A DNA stretch of 64,000 nt from an uncultured Pelagibacteraceae bacterium (GCA_902603905.1 CACKWM010000003.1:1-64000); one strand, 5' to 3'; shown: positions 51,979-61,100, counted from the first letter of the stretch. Translations and numbers: made by a program. The notes: generated by a model not told the origin, from the letters alone.

Positions 51979-52049
51979 AAAAGGGCTCAATTTATTTCCC
52001 ATTTAGTTAATTTAATGGGCTTCTTTTCTCCATTAGTTTGGAGAAAAAA
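51975..52049 (+). promoter_or_regulatory. expression platform controlling the bhmT ribosome site
   Basis: CTTTTCTCC (52023-52031) can pair either with GGAGAAAAG (51975-51983), which touches the end of the SAM-V aptamer, or as TTTTCTCC with GGAGAAAA (52040-52047), the ribosome site just before the bhmT ATG. CCCATT (51998-52003) / AATGGG (52014-52019) makes an inner hairpin in the first option. The arms are read directly from the sequence; the switching model is inference. Confidence 0.6.
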
Positions 52050-53108
52050 ATGAAAAAAAGAAGTTTAAAAGAAAGATTAGATAAAGGTCCTGTTATATGT
52101 GCAGAAGGTTTTCTTTTTGAAATAGAAAAGAGAGGCTATATGTCTTCTGGAGAGTTTGTTCCAATGGTCTCATTAGAAAATCCTGAAGCTTTATTAAATT
52201 TACATAGAGATTTTCAGCACGCAGGTTCAGATATAGTTCAAGCATTTACTTATAACGGACACAGAGAAAAAATGCGCGTTATTGGCAAAGAGGAATTGTT
52301 AGAACCTCTTAATAGAGCAGCATTACAAATTGCAAAAGATGTTGCAATTAGTCCAATGGGTAAAGATGAAAACTTAATGGCTGGAAATATTTCAAATTCA
52401 AATATTTGGAATCAAAATGATAAAAAATCCCAATTAGAAGTAGAAAAAATGTTTCAAGAAATGGTGGCTTGGGCAGTTGATGAAGGTGCAGATATTTTAA
52501 TTGGTGAAACTTTTTATTATGCAGAAGAAGCTTACAAAGCTTTAAAAGTAATGAAAGAAACTGGACTTCCATCTGTGATTACTATTGCCCCATATGGTGA
52601 AAATATTATGAGAGATGGAATTTCTATTCTTGATACTTGTAAAGAACTAGAACAACTAGGCGGCGACGTAGTTGGAATGAATTGTCATAGAGGACCTAAT
52701 ACAATGATGCCTTATCTAAGAGAGATCAGAAAAGAAATAAAGTGCCACGTAGCTGGATTACCCATTACTTATAGAACAACCGATGATCATCCAACATTTT
52801 TTAATTTACCTGATGATAATGGATGTTCTTGTCCTTCACCTCATGAAACAACTTTTCCTACAGCCTTAGATCCAATGCAATGTAGCAGATATGAAATTGG
52901 ACAGTTTGCAAAACAAGCTTATGATTTAGGAATAAATTATTTAGGTGTCTGTTGTGGAGCAACCCCTATGTTAATTAGAGAAATAGCTGAAGCAGTAGGG
53001 TTAAAAGTTCCTGCTAGCAAATATAGAGAAAACATGGAAAATCACTATATGTTTGGAAAAAATAAAAGAATTCCAAAGCATATAAAAGACTATAGAAATA
53101 AAGCATAA
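52050..53108 (+). CDS. bhmT: betaine-homocysteine S-methyltransferase
   Basis: 352 residues of the homocysteine methyltransferase barrel. It moves a methyl group from glycine betaine to homocysteine to form methionine. The zinc Cys residues are in VGMNCHRGPNT and LGVCCGATPML. The start ICAEGFLFEIEKRGYMSSGEFVP and SDIVQAFTYNGHREKM are typical of the bacterial BHMT branch. I choose ATG 52050, with GGAG 6 bases upstream, over the in-frame TTG at 52038, which lies inside the ribosome-site hairpin. Expression is under SAM control by two riboswitches. A rhodanese and an HD protein follow. Confidence 0.92.
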   Translation: MKKRSLKERLDKGPVICAEGFLFEIEKRGYMSSGEFVPMVSLENPEALLNLHRDFQHAGSDIVQAFTYNGHREKMRVIGKEELLEPLNRAALQIAKDVAISPMGKDENLMAGNISNSNIWNQNDKKSQLEVEKMFQEMVAWAVDEGADILIGETFYYAEEAYKALKVMKETGLPSVITIAPYGENIMRDGISILDTCKELEQLGGDVVGMNCHRGPNTMMPYLREIRKEIKCHVAGLPITYRTTDDHPTFFNLPDDNGCSCPSPHETTFPTALDPMQCSRYEIGQFAKQAYDLGINYLGVCCGATPMLIREIAEAVGLKVPASKYRENMENHYMFGKNKRIPKHIKDYRNKA

Positions 53109-53136
53109 TTGTTTTATAATTTGTTGTTCATAAATT

Positions 53137-53514
53137 ATGATTAAACAAATACTAAGCAAAGATGTAAGGGATTATGTAAAAGTTAATCCTAAATCAGTGT
53201 TACTTGATGTAAGAACTGAAGAAGAATGGAATATTGATGGAAAACCAGATGGTGAAAAAATTTTATTAAAAACCCATTTTTTAACGATTCAATTTGCTGA
53301 CAAAACTTTTAATCAAAATTTTATTGAAGATTTTAAAAAGTTAAATATTGATAAAGATCATGAAATATTAACCATGTGCATGGGAGGTGTTAGATCTCAA
53401 TCGACTGCAGAACTTTTAACAAAAGAAGGTTACAATTGTATAAATATTTCAGATGGTTTTTTAGGTAACGCTGAAAATCTGGGTTGGAAAAAATCAGGCT
53501 TACCTAGTAAATAA
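53137..53514 (+). CDS. rhodanese-domain sulfurtransferase
   Basis: 125-residue single rhodanese domain. The start region has LLDVRTEEEWNIDGKPDG; the active-site Cys is in LTMCMGGVRSQSTAELL (about 86-102), a six-residue loop CMGGVR with the Arg expected for sulfur transfer; the end is ISDGFLGN. It lies 28 bases after bhmT and may be read from the same SAM-controlled transcript. It handles persulfide sulfur in the cytoplasm; partner unknown. Confidence 0.88.
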   Translation: MIKQILSKDVRDYVKVNPKSVLLDVRTEEEWNIDGKPDGEKILLKTHFLTIQFADKTFNQNFIEDFKKLNIDKDHEILTMCMGGVRSQSTAELLTKEGYNCINISDGFLGNAENLGWKKSGLPSK

Positions 53515-53527
53515 AAAGAAATTAACT

Positions 53528-54082
53528 TTACTGCGAATAAGGTTTTCTAGAAAATATTTTTTTAACCATTGGTTCAAACTCCTTTAAAGGCAATGATTTG
53601 AAATTTGGGTCAAAAGATGTTTGGTCCCAATTTTCACAGAAATCTAAAGTATCTTTATAGTATTTATGTCCTTTATATTTGTCTCTTTGATTTCTATTAC
53701 CACCTAGGTGGTGCACATAGTAGTACATTTGAAACTCACCATGTTTTTCGATAATCCAATGAGTTTTTTCACTTACGTAGGGCTTAAGAACCGCAGCAGC
53801 ATATTCTGAATGATTTAAGGGAGCCAGCTCGTCACCAATATCATGCAGCAGGGTAGCAACAACCATTTCATCGTTAGCTTTGTCATTTAAAGCTCGAGTT
53901 GCTGATTGCAATGAATGTTCCAATCTAGTTATTCGGTAGCCTTCTAAAGTATTAGTTAGTCCACTCATAAATTTGATTAATCTATCAGCAGTGCCTTCAA
54001 TATATTTTTTTTCATGTTTTTCTAACAATAGATAATCTTCTTTTGTACCATCTTTCATTTGTACAAATTTTACTGTTTTCAT
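53528..54082 (-). CDS. HD-domain protein with a diiron-oxygenase-like ligand set
   Basis: 184 residues. The metal ligand order is His (ITRLEHSLQSA), His-Asp (LLHDIGDELAP), His (LNHSEYAAAVL), His (IIEKHGEFQMYYY) and Asp (ENWDQTSFDP), the six-ligand spacing of MIOX/PhnZ-type mixed-valence diiron oxygenases rather than a minimal HD phosphohydrolase. The end GHKYYKDTLDFCENWDQ...PLKEFEPMVKKIF is strongly patterned. It converges on the rhodanese gene with a 13-base gap and lies 4 bases upstream-side of purF's stop. Substrate unknown; phosphohydrolase remains possible. Confidence 0.7.
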   Translation of the reverse strand: MKTVKFVQMKDGTKEDYLLLEKHEKKYIEGTADRLIKFMSGLTNTLEGYRITRLEHSLQSATRALNDKANDEMVVATLLHDIGDELAPLNHSEYAAAVLKPYVSEKTHWIIEKHGEFQMYYYVHHLGGNRNQRDKYKGHKYYKDTLDFCENWDQTSFDPNFKSLPLKEFEPMVKKIFSRKPYSQ

Positions 54083-54086
54083 AAAT

Positions 54087-55568
54087 TCAATTGTTAGAAG
54101 CTGTACTTAATAAAGATAATTGAGTTATTTTATCATCACCTAGATTGTCAATTGGTTTAACTGGATATTCTCCAGTGAAATAATGATCTGTAAGTTGTGG
54201 GTAGGTATTATTTCTTTTATCAAAACCCATTGCTCTATACATTCCGTCAATTGATAAAAACTTTAAAGACTTTGCATTTATATATTTACAAATTTCTTCA
54301 TTTGATTTATTCGCAGCTAAGAGTTCTTTTTTAGTAGGTGTATCTACGCCATAAAAATCAGGAAACTTTATTTCAGGAGAAGCAATTCTAACATGAACTT
54401 CTTTAGCCCCAGCATCATAAAGCATTTTTACTATTTTGTGTGAAGTCGTTCCTCTAACGAGTGAGTCATCAACTAAAATAATTTTTTTATTTTTAATAGA
54501 TGATTTATTAGCATTTAATTTTAATTTCACTCCTAAGCTTCTTATTTTTTGCGCTGGCTCAATAAAAGTTCTTCCAACATAATGATTTCTTATTATTCCA
54601 AGCTCAAATTTTTTACCTATATGTTGACTATATCCAATCGCAGCAGCATTTCCAGAATCTGGAACGGGTACAACTAAGTCCGCTTCAACATTTGTTTCTT
54701 TAGCAAGCTCAATCCCAAAATTTTTTCTATATTCATAGGCACATTTTCCATTAAGAACACTATCTGGCCTTGAAAAATAAATATATTCAAAAACACATGG
54801 TCTAGCTTTTTTAACGGGGAAAGGTTTAATACTTTTTAACTTATCATTTTCTGTATAAACAATTTCACCATTTTCTACATCTCTAATAAATTTTGCTCCT
54901 ATAATATCTAATGCACAAGTTTCCGATGCAAAAACATAGGAATTTTTTAATTTTCCAATCACCAAAGGTCTTATTCCAAAAGGGTCTCTTACTCCAATTA
55001 AAGTGTTTTGTGTAAGCATAACTAATGCGTATCCTCCTTGAATTTGAAATAACGCGTCAACTATTTTGTCAATTGTTTTATCTCTTTTTGATTTTGCTAT
55101 TAATTGAACAATTGTTTCTGTATCAGATGTTGTGTGAAAAATTGCACCATCTTCAACCAATTTAGTTCTTAGAGTAATTGCATTTGTTAAATTTCCATTG
55201 TGAGCAACTCCAATACCGCCTGCGTTAGTATCAGCAAAAAAAGGTTGTACATTTCTTATAGTTGTTCCACCAGTGGTGCTATATCGATTGTGACCTATAG
55301 CATAATTACCTGGTAAATTTTTTAATACTTTTTCTTTATTAAAGTTGTCACCAACAAGTCCAAATCTTTTTTCTGAATGATATTTTTTATTACCAAAAGA
55401 AACAATACCACAACCTTCTTGGCCTCTATGTTGCAAAGCATGCAGTCCTAAAGCTACAAGGGTAGATGCATCAGCGCTATTGCAAATTCCAAAAACACCA
55501 CACTCTTCTTTTATTTTTGGATTATAATTCTTCAATCTTTTCTTTAGATTCTTTATATTTTTTTTCAT
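54087..55568 (-). CDS. purF: amidophosphoribosyltransferase PurF
   Basis: 493 residues. First step of purine synthesis: PRPP + glutamine to phosphoribosylamine. The N-terminal nucleophile Cys is in KEECGVFGICN at about residue 23, followed by HALQHRGQEGCG, GHNRYSTTGG and, in the PRT domain, the PRPP motif ILVDDSLVRGTTS. The 22-residue leader before the Cys is longer than the usual 0-11 and overlaps the end of cvpA by 47 bases; a TTG at 55535 would shorten it to 11. The cvpA-purF pair is conserved in many bacteria. Confidence 0.95.
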   Translation of the reverse strand: MKKNIKNLKKRLKNYNPKIKEECGVFGICNSADASTLVALGLHALQHRGQEGCGIVSFGNKKYHSEKRFGLVGDNFNKEKVLKNLPGNYAIGHNRYSTTGGTTIRNVQPFFADTNAGGIGVAHNGNLTNAITLRTKLVEDGAIFHTTSDTETIVQLIAKSKRDKTIDKIVDALFQIQGGYALVMLTQNTLIGVRDPFGIRPLVIGKLKNSYVFASETCALDIIGAKFIRDVENGEIVYTENDKLKSIKPFPVKKARPCVFEYIYFSRPDSVLNGKCAYEYRKNFGIELAKETNVEADLVVPVPDSGNAAAIGYSQHIGKKFELGIIRNHYVGRTFIEPAQKIRSLGVKLKLNANKSSIKNKKIILVDDSLVRGTTSHKIVKMLYDAGAKEVHVRIASPEIKFPDFYGVDTPTKKELLAANKSNEEICKYINAKSLKFLSIDGMYRAMGFDKRNNTYPQLTDHYFTGEYPVKPIDNLGDDKITQLSLLSTASNN

Positions 55569-56064
55569 TAGGGAATTCTTTAATTAGATAACTACTACCT
55601 TTTTTAACATATGGAAAGGTCAATGATTTTTTAATATTTAATGGCCAATTATTATGATTATAGAATATATTTGCAGTTGCAAATATACACACGCAAATAA
55701 TATATCCTCTTATAAATCCAAAAAAGAATCCAAATATTGCATCAAGCTTTCCAAGACCAGAATATTTGACTGCCTTACTTATTCCTTTGTTAATCATTAA
55801 TATTATAAAGATAACTATGACAAAAATTGAAATACCTAATACAACATCTAAAACATATTCATTATCAATTATGTCTTTTACATACGGTTTGGCCCTAGGA
55901 AAAATAACAAGGGTAACAACGTAGGCTAACAACCATTTAAAAGCTGCAAGCAAGCTTAACACAAAACCTTTTCTAGAACATTTAATTAACGAAAGAACTG
56001 TAAAAAAAATATAAATTAAGTCAAAACCTGAAACTTCATTATAAAAGTTTTTTAATATTTCCAT
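55522..56064 (-). CDS. cvpA: CvpA family membrane protein
   Basis: 180 residues with four hydrophobic segments. It starts FDLIYIFFTVLSLIKCSRKGFVLSLLAAFKWLLAYV (shown in part: IKCSRKGFVLSLLAAFKW), the usual first two helices, and has LGKLDAIFGFFFGFIRGYII, the family's signature loop. CvpA proteins are linked to colicin V production and envelope stress and are commonly beside purF, as here (47-base overlap). Confidence 0.9.
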   Translation of the reverse strand: MEILKNFYNEVSGFDLIYIFFTVLSLIKCSRKGFVLSLLAAFKWLLAYVVTLVIFPRAKPYVKDIIDNEYVLDVVLGISIFVIVIFIILMINKGISKAVKYSGLGKLDAIFGFFFGFIRGYIICVCIFATANIFYNHNNWPLNIKKSLTFPYVKKGSSYLIKEFPNEKKYKESKEKIEEL

Positions 56065-56075
56065 GATTAGCTAAG

Positions 56076-58457
56076 CTAGTTGCTAAAAGGTTTTGTTATT
56101 AATATCAGTGAGGGCAAGAGAGTCAGGACAGAAATCATTGCTAATAACATGGCAATACCAGTAAAAACTCCAAAATAAATAGTTGGAATAAAATTAGAAA
56201 AAATTAAAATTGAAAAACCAAAAACAATAGTAATAGAGGTGTTAAGTATTGCTATCCCAACTGTTGAGTGACATAATTTTAATGTATCTTCATAATTATT
56301 TGTTTTGCTAAATTCTTCTTTAAATCTATATATATAGTGAATACTATTATCAACTGCTATACCAATGGTAATAGCAGCAATGGTTATAGTCATCATGTCT
56401 AAAGGAATACCAAGTAATCCTATTATTCCTAAAATAAAAAATGCTGCAATAAAGTTTGGAACTACACCAATTAAAGATAGTTTTATATTTTTGAATAATA
56501 CCAGAAACATCAAAAAAATTCCTATCATAACAAAGCCTAAAGTTAGTATCTGAGATTTGAACAAACTTTGCAAAAGATTGTTAAATAAAATTAGAACTCC
56601 TGCCAATTTGAATTCTTCATTTTTAAATCCAAGTTTATTTTCTAAATCATATTGAATTTTATTTATTAACTCATTTCTTCTTAAATTTTTTTCTGAATCT
56701 TTAATTCTTAAACTAATCCTTGCTTCGTTGTCTTCAATAGAAATGTAAGGATCAACAATTTCTTTTTTTATATTTTCTGGAATTTTGGTATAAAGAACTC
56801 CCATTTCTAAACTTCCAAGTGGCTCATTGTTGTTTAATTGAGTTGCAACTTGAATAATTGATGAAAAAGAGAGAACTTTGCCAATAAAAGGCAATTCTTC
56901 TAGGTAATTATGAACTTTTTCAATTTTGTCAATTTTATCTTTTGTGAACCAATATTTTCTATCATCTTGTTCTTCTTCATCTTCCCAATCATCAAAGTCT
57001 TCATCATCATCGGTTTCATTTTTTTGTTTAGTTGGAAATTTTAAAATTATTTCAAGAGGAGTAGTTCCTCCCAATTTTTCATCTATAAGTTTCATGCCTT
57101 TATAGATTTCAGTTTTTTTATTAAAATAATTAATAAAACTATTTTCCACTTCTAATCGACTAATGCCTATTATGCTTAAAATAACAACTAAGCCAGTTAC
57201 TGAAAAAATTGTTGTTTTATTTTCTATGGAAACTTTTCCAAAAAATTCAGTTATTTTAGAATTACTTTGTTCTTTGATAGTTGTTTTTTCTGAAGATAAA
57301 AAATTTAATATTGTTGGCAATAAAGTAAAAGTGATTATGAATGATGTGATTAAACCTAATGACATCATCCACCCAAAATCAATAATTGGTTTTATTTCAC
57401 TAAAAATTAATGAAAGAAAAGCACAAATTGTAGTTAAGACAGTATAAATTATAGGCCAAAACATTTTAGAAGTTGTCATTAAAATTATTTCAGAGTTTTT
57501 TAAATCAGGATTATTTTTTTTTAGTTGTAAAAAACGTGTACTCATATGAATATTCATTGCCATTGTTAAAATTAACATTAGAGCAATAAAGTTTGAGGAT
57601 ATTACTGTAACTTTCCAGCCTAGCAGGCCAAGTAGACCTGTCATAATTAAAACAGAAAAGAAGCAGCTACTTATTGGCACTATGATCCATACTATTTTTC
57701 TAAAAACAAACCAAAGTGTTGCAATAATAAATAATAAAACTCCAATACCAAAAACAATAATGTCACTTTTGATAAATGTCATCATATCATCAGCTATCAT
57801 AGGTATTCCGCCAAGGTGAATTTTTCCTACATCACTATAGCTTTTAATTATTTCTCTGATTTCAAGAATATTCTCATGATTTTTTTTTTTTAAAACATTT
57901 TTGTAATTTTCAATTTCTCTTTTATTTTTTAATTGTTTTAATTTTTCATCTTTTTTAAGATTAACAATAATTCCAGTAGTTTTTCCATCTTCGCTTATTA
58001 CAAAATTTTTAAAAACTGGGCTATTTAAAATTTCATTGAAACCTCTTTCTTTATCTATTCCTTCACTTTTTAATGTGCTAAAATTTTTGAGTCTTTCAGT
58101 TAATGTATCATCTGTACTATGTAATAATGGAATATCTAATAGAGTTATAACGCTATGAACCCAGTCTAAGCTTTGAATTTTATACTTTAAACTTAGAAGA
58201 TTGTTCATAGAATTTTCAGAAACCATGGCTTCTTTAGGAGTATAAGTTAAAACTAAAAATTCTTTTGCACCGTATCTTTGTGTAACTTCTCGGAGATATT
58301 TTAAATCTGGATCTCCTTCAATTAAAAGGGTATCAGATGATGCGTCTAGCGTAAAATTTTTAGAAAAATATCCAAACCCCAATAATGCAATAATTAAAAG
58401 TACAAATATTGCTTTAGGTTTTTTAAGAACATTATTTTGATATAAATGTGAAAACAT
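56076..58457 (-). CDS. RND superfamily (MMPL/SSD-type) membrane transporter
   Basis: 793 residues. Two RND halves are present, each with one helix, a large extracytoplasmic domain and five helices. The first has KKPKAIFVLLIIALLGFGYF and the run VFGIGVLLFIIATLWFVFRK; the second has DMMTITIAAITIGIAVDNSIHYIYRFKEE, the family's conserved helix-loop (shown in part: ITIGIAVDNSIHYIYRFKEE). The second extracytoplasmic domain carries a very acidic insert of about 20 residues (Asp/Glu). This group moves lipids, hopanoids or sterol-like compounds; substrate unknown. It follows dnaB by 23 bases. Confidence 0.85.
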   Translation of the reverse strand: MFSHLYQNNVLKKPKAIFVLLIIALLGFGYFSKNFTLDASSDTLLIEGDPDLKYLREVTQRYGAKEFLVLTYTPKEAMVSENSMNNLLSLKYKIQSLDWVHSVITLLDIPLLHSTDDTLTERLKNFSTLKSEGIDKERGFNEILNSPVFKNFVISEDGKTTGIIVNLKKDEKLKQLKNKREIENYKNVLKKKNHENILEIREIIKSYSDVGKIHLGGIPMIADDMMTFIKSDIIVFGIGVLLFIIATLWFVFRKIVWIIVPISSCFFSVLIMTGLLGLLGWKVTVISSNFIALMLILTMAMNIHMSTRFLQLKKNNPDLKNSEIILMTTSKMFWPIIYTVLTTICAFLSLIFSEIKPIIDFGWMMSLGLITSFIITFTLLPTILNFLSSEKTTIKEQSNSKITEFFGKVSIENKTTIFSVTGLVVILSIIGISRLEVENSFINYFNKKTEIYKGMKLIDEKLGGTTPLEIILKFPTKQKNETDDDEDFDDWEDEEEQDDRKYWFTKDKIDKIEKVHNYLEELPFIGKVLSFSSIIQVATQLNNNEPLGSLEMGVLYTKIPENIKKEIVDPYISIEDNEARISLRIKDSEKNLRRNELINKIQYDLENKLGFKNEEFKLAGVLILFNNLLQSLFKSQILTLGFVMIGIFLMFLVLFKNIKLSLIGVVPNFIAAFFILGIIGLLGIPLDMMTITIAAITIGIAVDNSIHYIYRFKEEFSKTNNYEDTLKLCHSTVGIAILNTSITIVFGFSILIFSNFIPTIYFGVFTGIAMLLAMISVLTLLPSLILITKPFSN

Positions 58458-58480
58458 TTAATACCATTATATATTTTATA

Positions 58481-59899
58481 TTAGCTATTTTGAGTATCTT
58501 TAAATTTAGTAAACATTGGCTCAAATTCTAGCATTACGTTTCCTGTTGGACCATGTCTTTGTTTTCCGATAATTATTTCAGCTAAATTTGCCACTTCATT
58601 CATTTTTGCCTGCCATTCAGCATGCTCAACAGTGTTCGGTCTTGGTTGCTGTCTTTCATAATAATAAGCTTCTCTATAAACGAACATTACAACATCAGCA
58701 TCTTGCTCAATTGAACCCGATTCTCTTAAATCTGATAGTTGAGGTTTATGATTATCTCTTTGTTCAACTTGTCTAGATAGTTGTGAGAGCGCAACCACAG
58801 GAACAGATAATTCTTTTGCTATTGCTTTAAGACCTTGGGTAATTTGTGAAATTTCTTGAACTCTTCCATCTTTATTAAAAGTTGTTCCTCTCATTAATTG
58901 TATATAATCAACAACAATCATATCCAATCCAAATAATCTTTTTATTCTTCTTGCCCTGTTGCTCATAGCTGCAATACTAATTGCGGGAGTTTCATCAATA
59001 AACAAAGGTAATTCAGAAATATTTTTTGAAGTTTCAATAAATTTGTCAAATTGTTCCTCAGAAATTCTTCCTCGTCTTATATCATTTGATTTTATTCTAG
59101 ATTGTTCTGCTAAAATTCTTGTTGATAATTGTTCAGATGACATTTCTAAAGAAAAAAATGCAATAGATGATTTTTTGTTCTCATGTTGTATTTTTTGTGC
59201 AGCGTTAAATGCAATATTAGTAGCTAAAGCTGTTTTACCCATAGAAGGACGACCAGCAATAATTATTAAATCTGATTTATGAAGGCCACCAAGTCTATCA
59301 TCTAAATCTCTTAAACCTGTAGGAACTCCTACAATTCCCTCATCATTTTTGTATGCATTTGAGGCCATTTCAATAGTGTATTTCATAGCCTCATCAAATT
59401 TAACTAATGATGAACTAAAAGAACCTTTTTCAGCAAGGTCAAATAATAATCTTTCGGAATTTTCTATAATATTTTGCCCACTAACATTGAGATCGTTTAA
59501 TTTAGCTGAATCAATTGTGGTTTCGGATATCTTAATCAGTTCTCTTCTAACGAACATATCGTAAATAATTTTAGAGTATTCAATAGCTTGTCTTGATGAA
59601 GTTGAAAATTTAGTAACTTTAACCAAGTACTCTGGAACATTTAAATCATCTTTTTCATTTTCAAAATAATTTTTTAAGGTAATTGGATTAGCAAGCATTC
59701 CTTTATAAATAAGATTTTCTATTGCAGAAAAAATTTTTTGGTGCATAGGATCATAAAAATTAATATTTGAAATAATTATATTAATTTCATCAAATATTTC
59801 ATTTGATACCAGTATCGAACCTAATACTGCTTGTTCCGCTTCAATATTATTTGGTAATTCTTTAAATACATCCTTGACCACACTTAAGTTATTATTCAT
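58481..59899 (-). CDS. dnaB: replicative DNA helicase DnaB
   Basis: 472 residues, normal length. The N-terminal DnaB domain has NNIEAEQAVLGSILVSNEIF; the RecA-like domain has Walker A AGRPSMGKTALATNIA (about 215-230), LFIDETPAIS, the Walker B region MIVVDYIQLM and RESGSIEQDADVVMFVYREA with the arginine finger nearby. It unwinds DNA at the replication fork. The order rpsF-rpsR-rplI-dnaB on the - strand is the common bacterial one. The 72-base gap to rplI has no gene. Confidence 0.96.
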   Translation of the reverse strand: MNNNLSVVKDVFKELPNNIEAEQAVLGSILVSNEIFDEINIIISNINFYDPMHQKIFSAIENLIYKGMLANPITLKNYFENEKDDLNVPEYLVKVTKFSTSSRQAIEYSKIIYDMFVRRELIKISETTIDSAKLNDLNVSGQNIIENSERLLFDLAEKGSFSSSLVKFDEAMKYTIEMASNAYKNDEGIVGVPTGLRDLDDRLGGLHKSDLIIIAGRPSMGKTALATNIAFNAAQKIQHENKKSSIAFFSLEMSSEQLSTRILAEQSRIKSNDIRRGRISEEQFDKFIETSKNISELPLFIDETPAISIAAMSNRARRIKRLFGLDMIVVDYIQLMRGTTFNKDGRVQEISQITQGLKAIAKELSVPVVALSQLSRQVEQRDNHKPQLSDLRESGSIEQDADVVMFVYREAYYYERQQPRPNTVEHAEWQAKMNEVANLAEIIIGKQRHGPTGNVMLEFEPMFTKFKDTQNS

Positions 59900-59971
59900 T
59901 TTTAAATCGTATATGAAAAAAATTTAAATAAAATAACAAAAAACCATTGGGGAAAAAATTGTATAATTTAA

Positions 59972-60430
59972 TTAATGAACAGATTCAGCTGCGAGTACTT
60001 TTATAGATATTTCAGCTTGTATTTCTGAATGTAAATTTATTTTAACTTTAAATGTTCCAAGTGCTTTAATTTCATTCATTAGTTGTATTAATGAAGGATT
60101 TATATCTATTTTTATATTTTCTAAAATTATTTTTGAAATTTCAGTTGGTTTTACAGAGCCATATAACTCATCATTCTCGGTACTTAATTTTTTAACTGAA
60201 AATATTTTATTATTAATTTTTTCAAAAATTTGTTTTGCTTCTTTTTTCTTTTCTAGATCTTTTTTTCCTAGAGCAGATTTAATTTTTTCAACTTCTTCTA
60301 TATTTTCTTTTGATGCGTACAAAGCTTTTTTTTTTGCAATTAAATAATTTCTTGCAAAACCTTTCTTAACATCAATGACATCTCCTATAGATCCAATTTT
60401 TCTCAAGTTTTCTAACAAAATTACTTTCAT
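59972..60430 (-). CDS. rplI: 50S ribosomal protein L9
   Basis: 152 residues. The N-terminal rRNA-binding domain MKVILLENLRKIGSIGDVID and VKKGFARNYLIAKKKALYAS is nearly invariant, followed by the long helix and the C-terminal domain LYGSVKPTEISKII. It ends the small ribosomal protein operon. Its start is directly after the rpsR stop. Confidence 0.96.
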   Translation of the reverse strand: MKVILLENLRKIGSIGDVIDVKKGFARNYLIAKKKALYASKENIEEVEKIKSALGKKDLEKKKEAKQIFEKINNKIFSVKKLSTENDELYGSVKPTEISKIILENIKIDINPSLIQLMNEIKALGTFKVKINLHSEIQAEISIKVLAAESVH

Positions 60431-60706
60431 TTAAATTAATGCTAAATTTCTTGCTCTTTTGATTGAAAGAGAAAGTTCTCTTTGTTTTTTTTGACAAACA
60501 TTAGTAATTCTTGAAGGTAATATTTTTCCATTTTCAGAGATATATTTCTTTAATAATTTTATATTTTTATAGTTAATAGTTGGAGCGCCTTTAATTGAAA
60601 GCGGGCAGGATTTTTTGAATTTATATTTATTGTTTTGAAAAATACTTAGTTTTGAAAAATTACTTTGTTTATTTTTTTTATTTTGCGTTCTTTTCTTTTT
60701 CATCAT
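60431..60706 (-). CDS. rpsR: 30S ribosomal protein S18
   Basis: 91 residues: a basic N-terminal extension rich in Lys and Asn, then the S18 core [20 protein letters not shown] and [20 protein letters not shown], ending [17 protein letters not shown]. The extension of about 25 residues is longer than in E. coli. It lies 2 bases after rpsF. Confidence 0.95.
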   Translation of the reverse strand: MMKKKRTQNKKNKQSNFSKLSIFQNNKYKFKKSCPLSIKGAPTINYKNIKLLKKYISENGKILPSRITNVCQKKQRELSLSIKRARNLALI

Positions 60707-60708
60707 AA

Positions 60709-61062
60709 CTAATTTTTCTTAATTTCTTTTCTCTCTCTTTCTTCTTGTTTTGAAAAATAACTTTCCTTTAGATCAAATTTTTTAACTTTAACGGTCATGT
60801 ATCTCAATAAATTCTGATCTAAACTTTCGTTTTTTTCTAATTCTTTAATTATTTTTCCACCACCTTTAATTTTAAAATGTATGTAGCTACCTTTTTTGTT
60901 TTTTTTAATTATATATGACAAATTTAGCAATCCCCAATTTTCAGTTTGAACTACGTTTCCATCATTGCTTTCTACGATTTTTGAATATTTTTCAGTTAAT
61001 TTCTTAATTTGTGCAGTGCTAACATCTTGTTTTACTACAATTGTATGTTCGTATAAATTCAT
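60709..61062 (-). CDS. rpsF: 30S ribosomal protein S6
   Basis: 117 residues: [20 protein letters not shown] at the start, [21 protein letters not shown] in the middle and a Glu/Lys/Arg-rich tail. It is the first gene of the rpsF-rpsR-rplI(-dnaB) unit, divergent from fabD. No clear ribosome site precedes the ATG. Confidence 0.95.
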   Translation of the reverse strand: MNLYEHTIVVKQDVSTAQIKKLTEKYSKIVESNDGNVVQTENWGLLNLSYIIKKNKKGSYIHFKIKGGGKIIKELEKNESLDQNLLRYMTVKVKKFDLKESYFSKQEERERKEIKKN

Positions 61063-61094
61063 ATTTGATTTTTTATAAAAAAAAAGGATATACT

Positions 61095-61100
61095 ATTATA
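61095..61100 (-). promoter_or_regulatory. predicted -10 box of the rpsF operon
   Basis: On the - strand a perfect TATAAT occurs at 61100-61095 with TTTAAG 17 bases upstream, giving a leader of about 25-30 bases. It sits in the 87-base divergent gap between rpsF and fabD (61063-61149). The fabD promoter is not clear. Confidence 0.4.

Noticed and set aside
52038-52049. TTG at 52038 as the bhmT start
   Set aside because: The codon overlaps the GGAG ribosome site that belongs to ATG 52050; the four extra residues are not part of the usual BHMT start.
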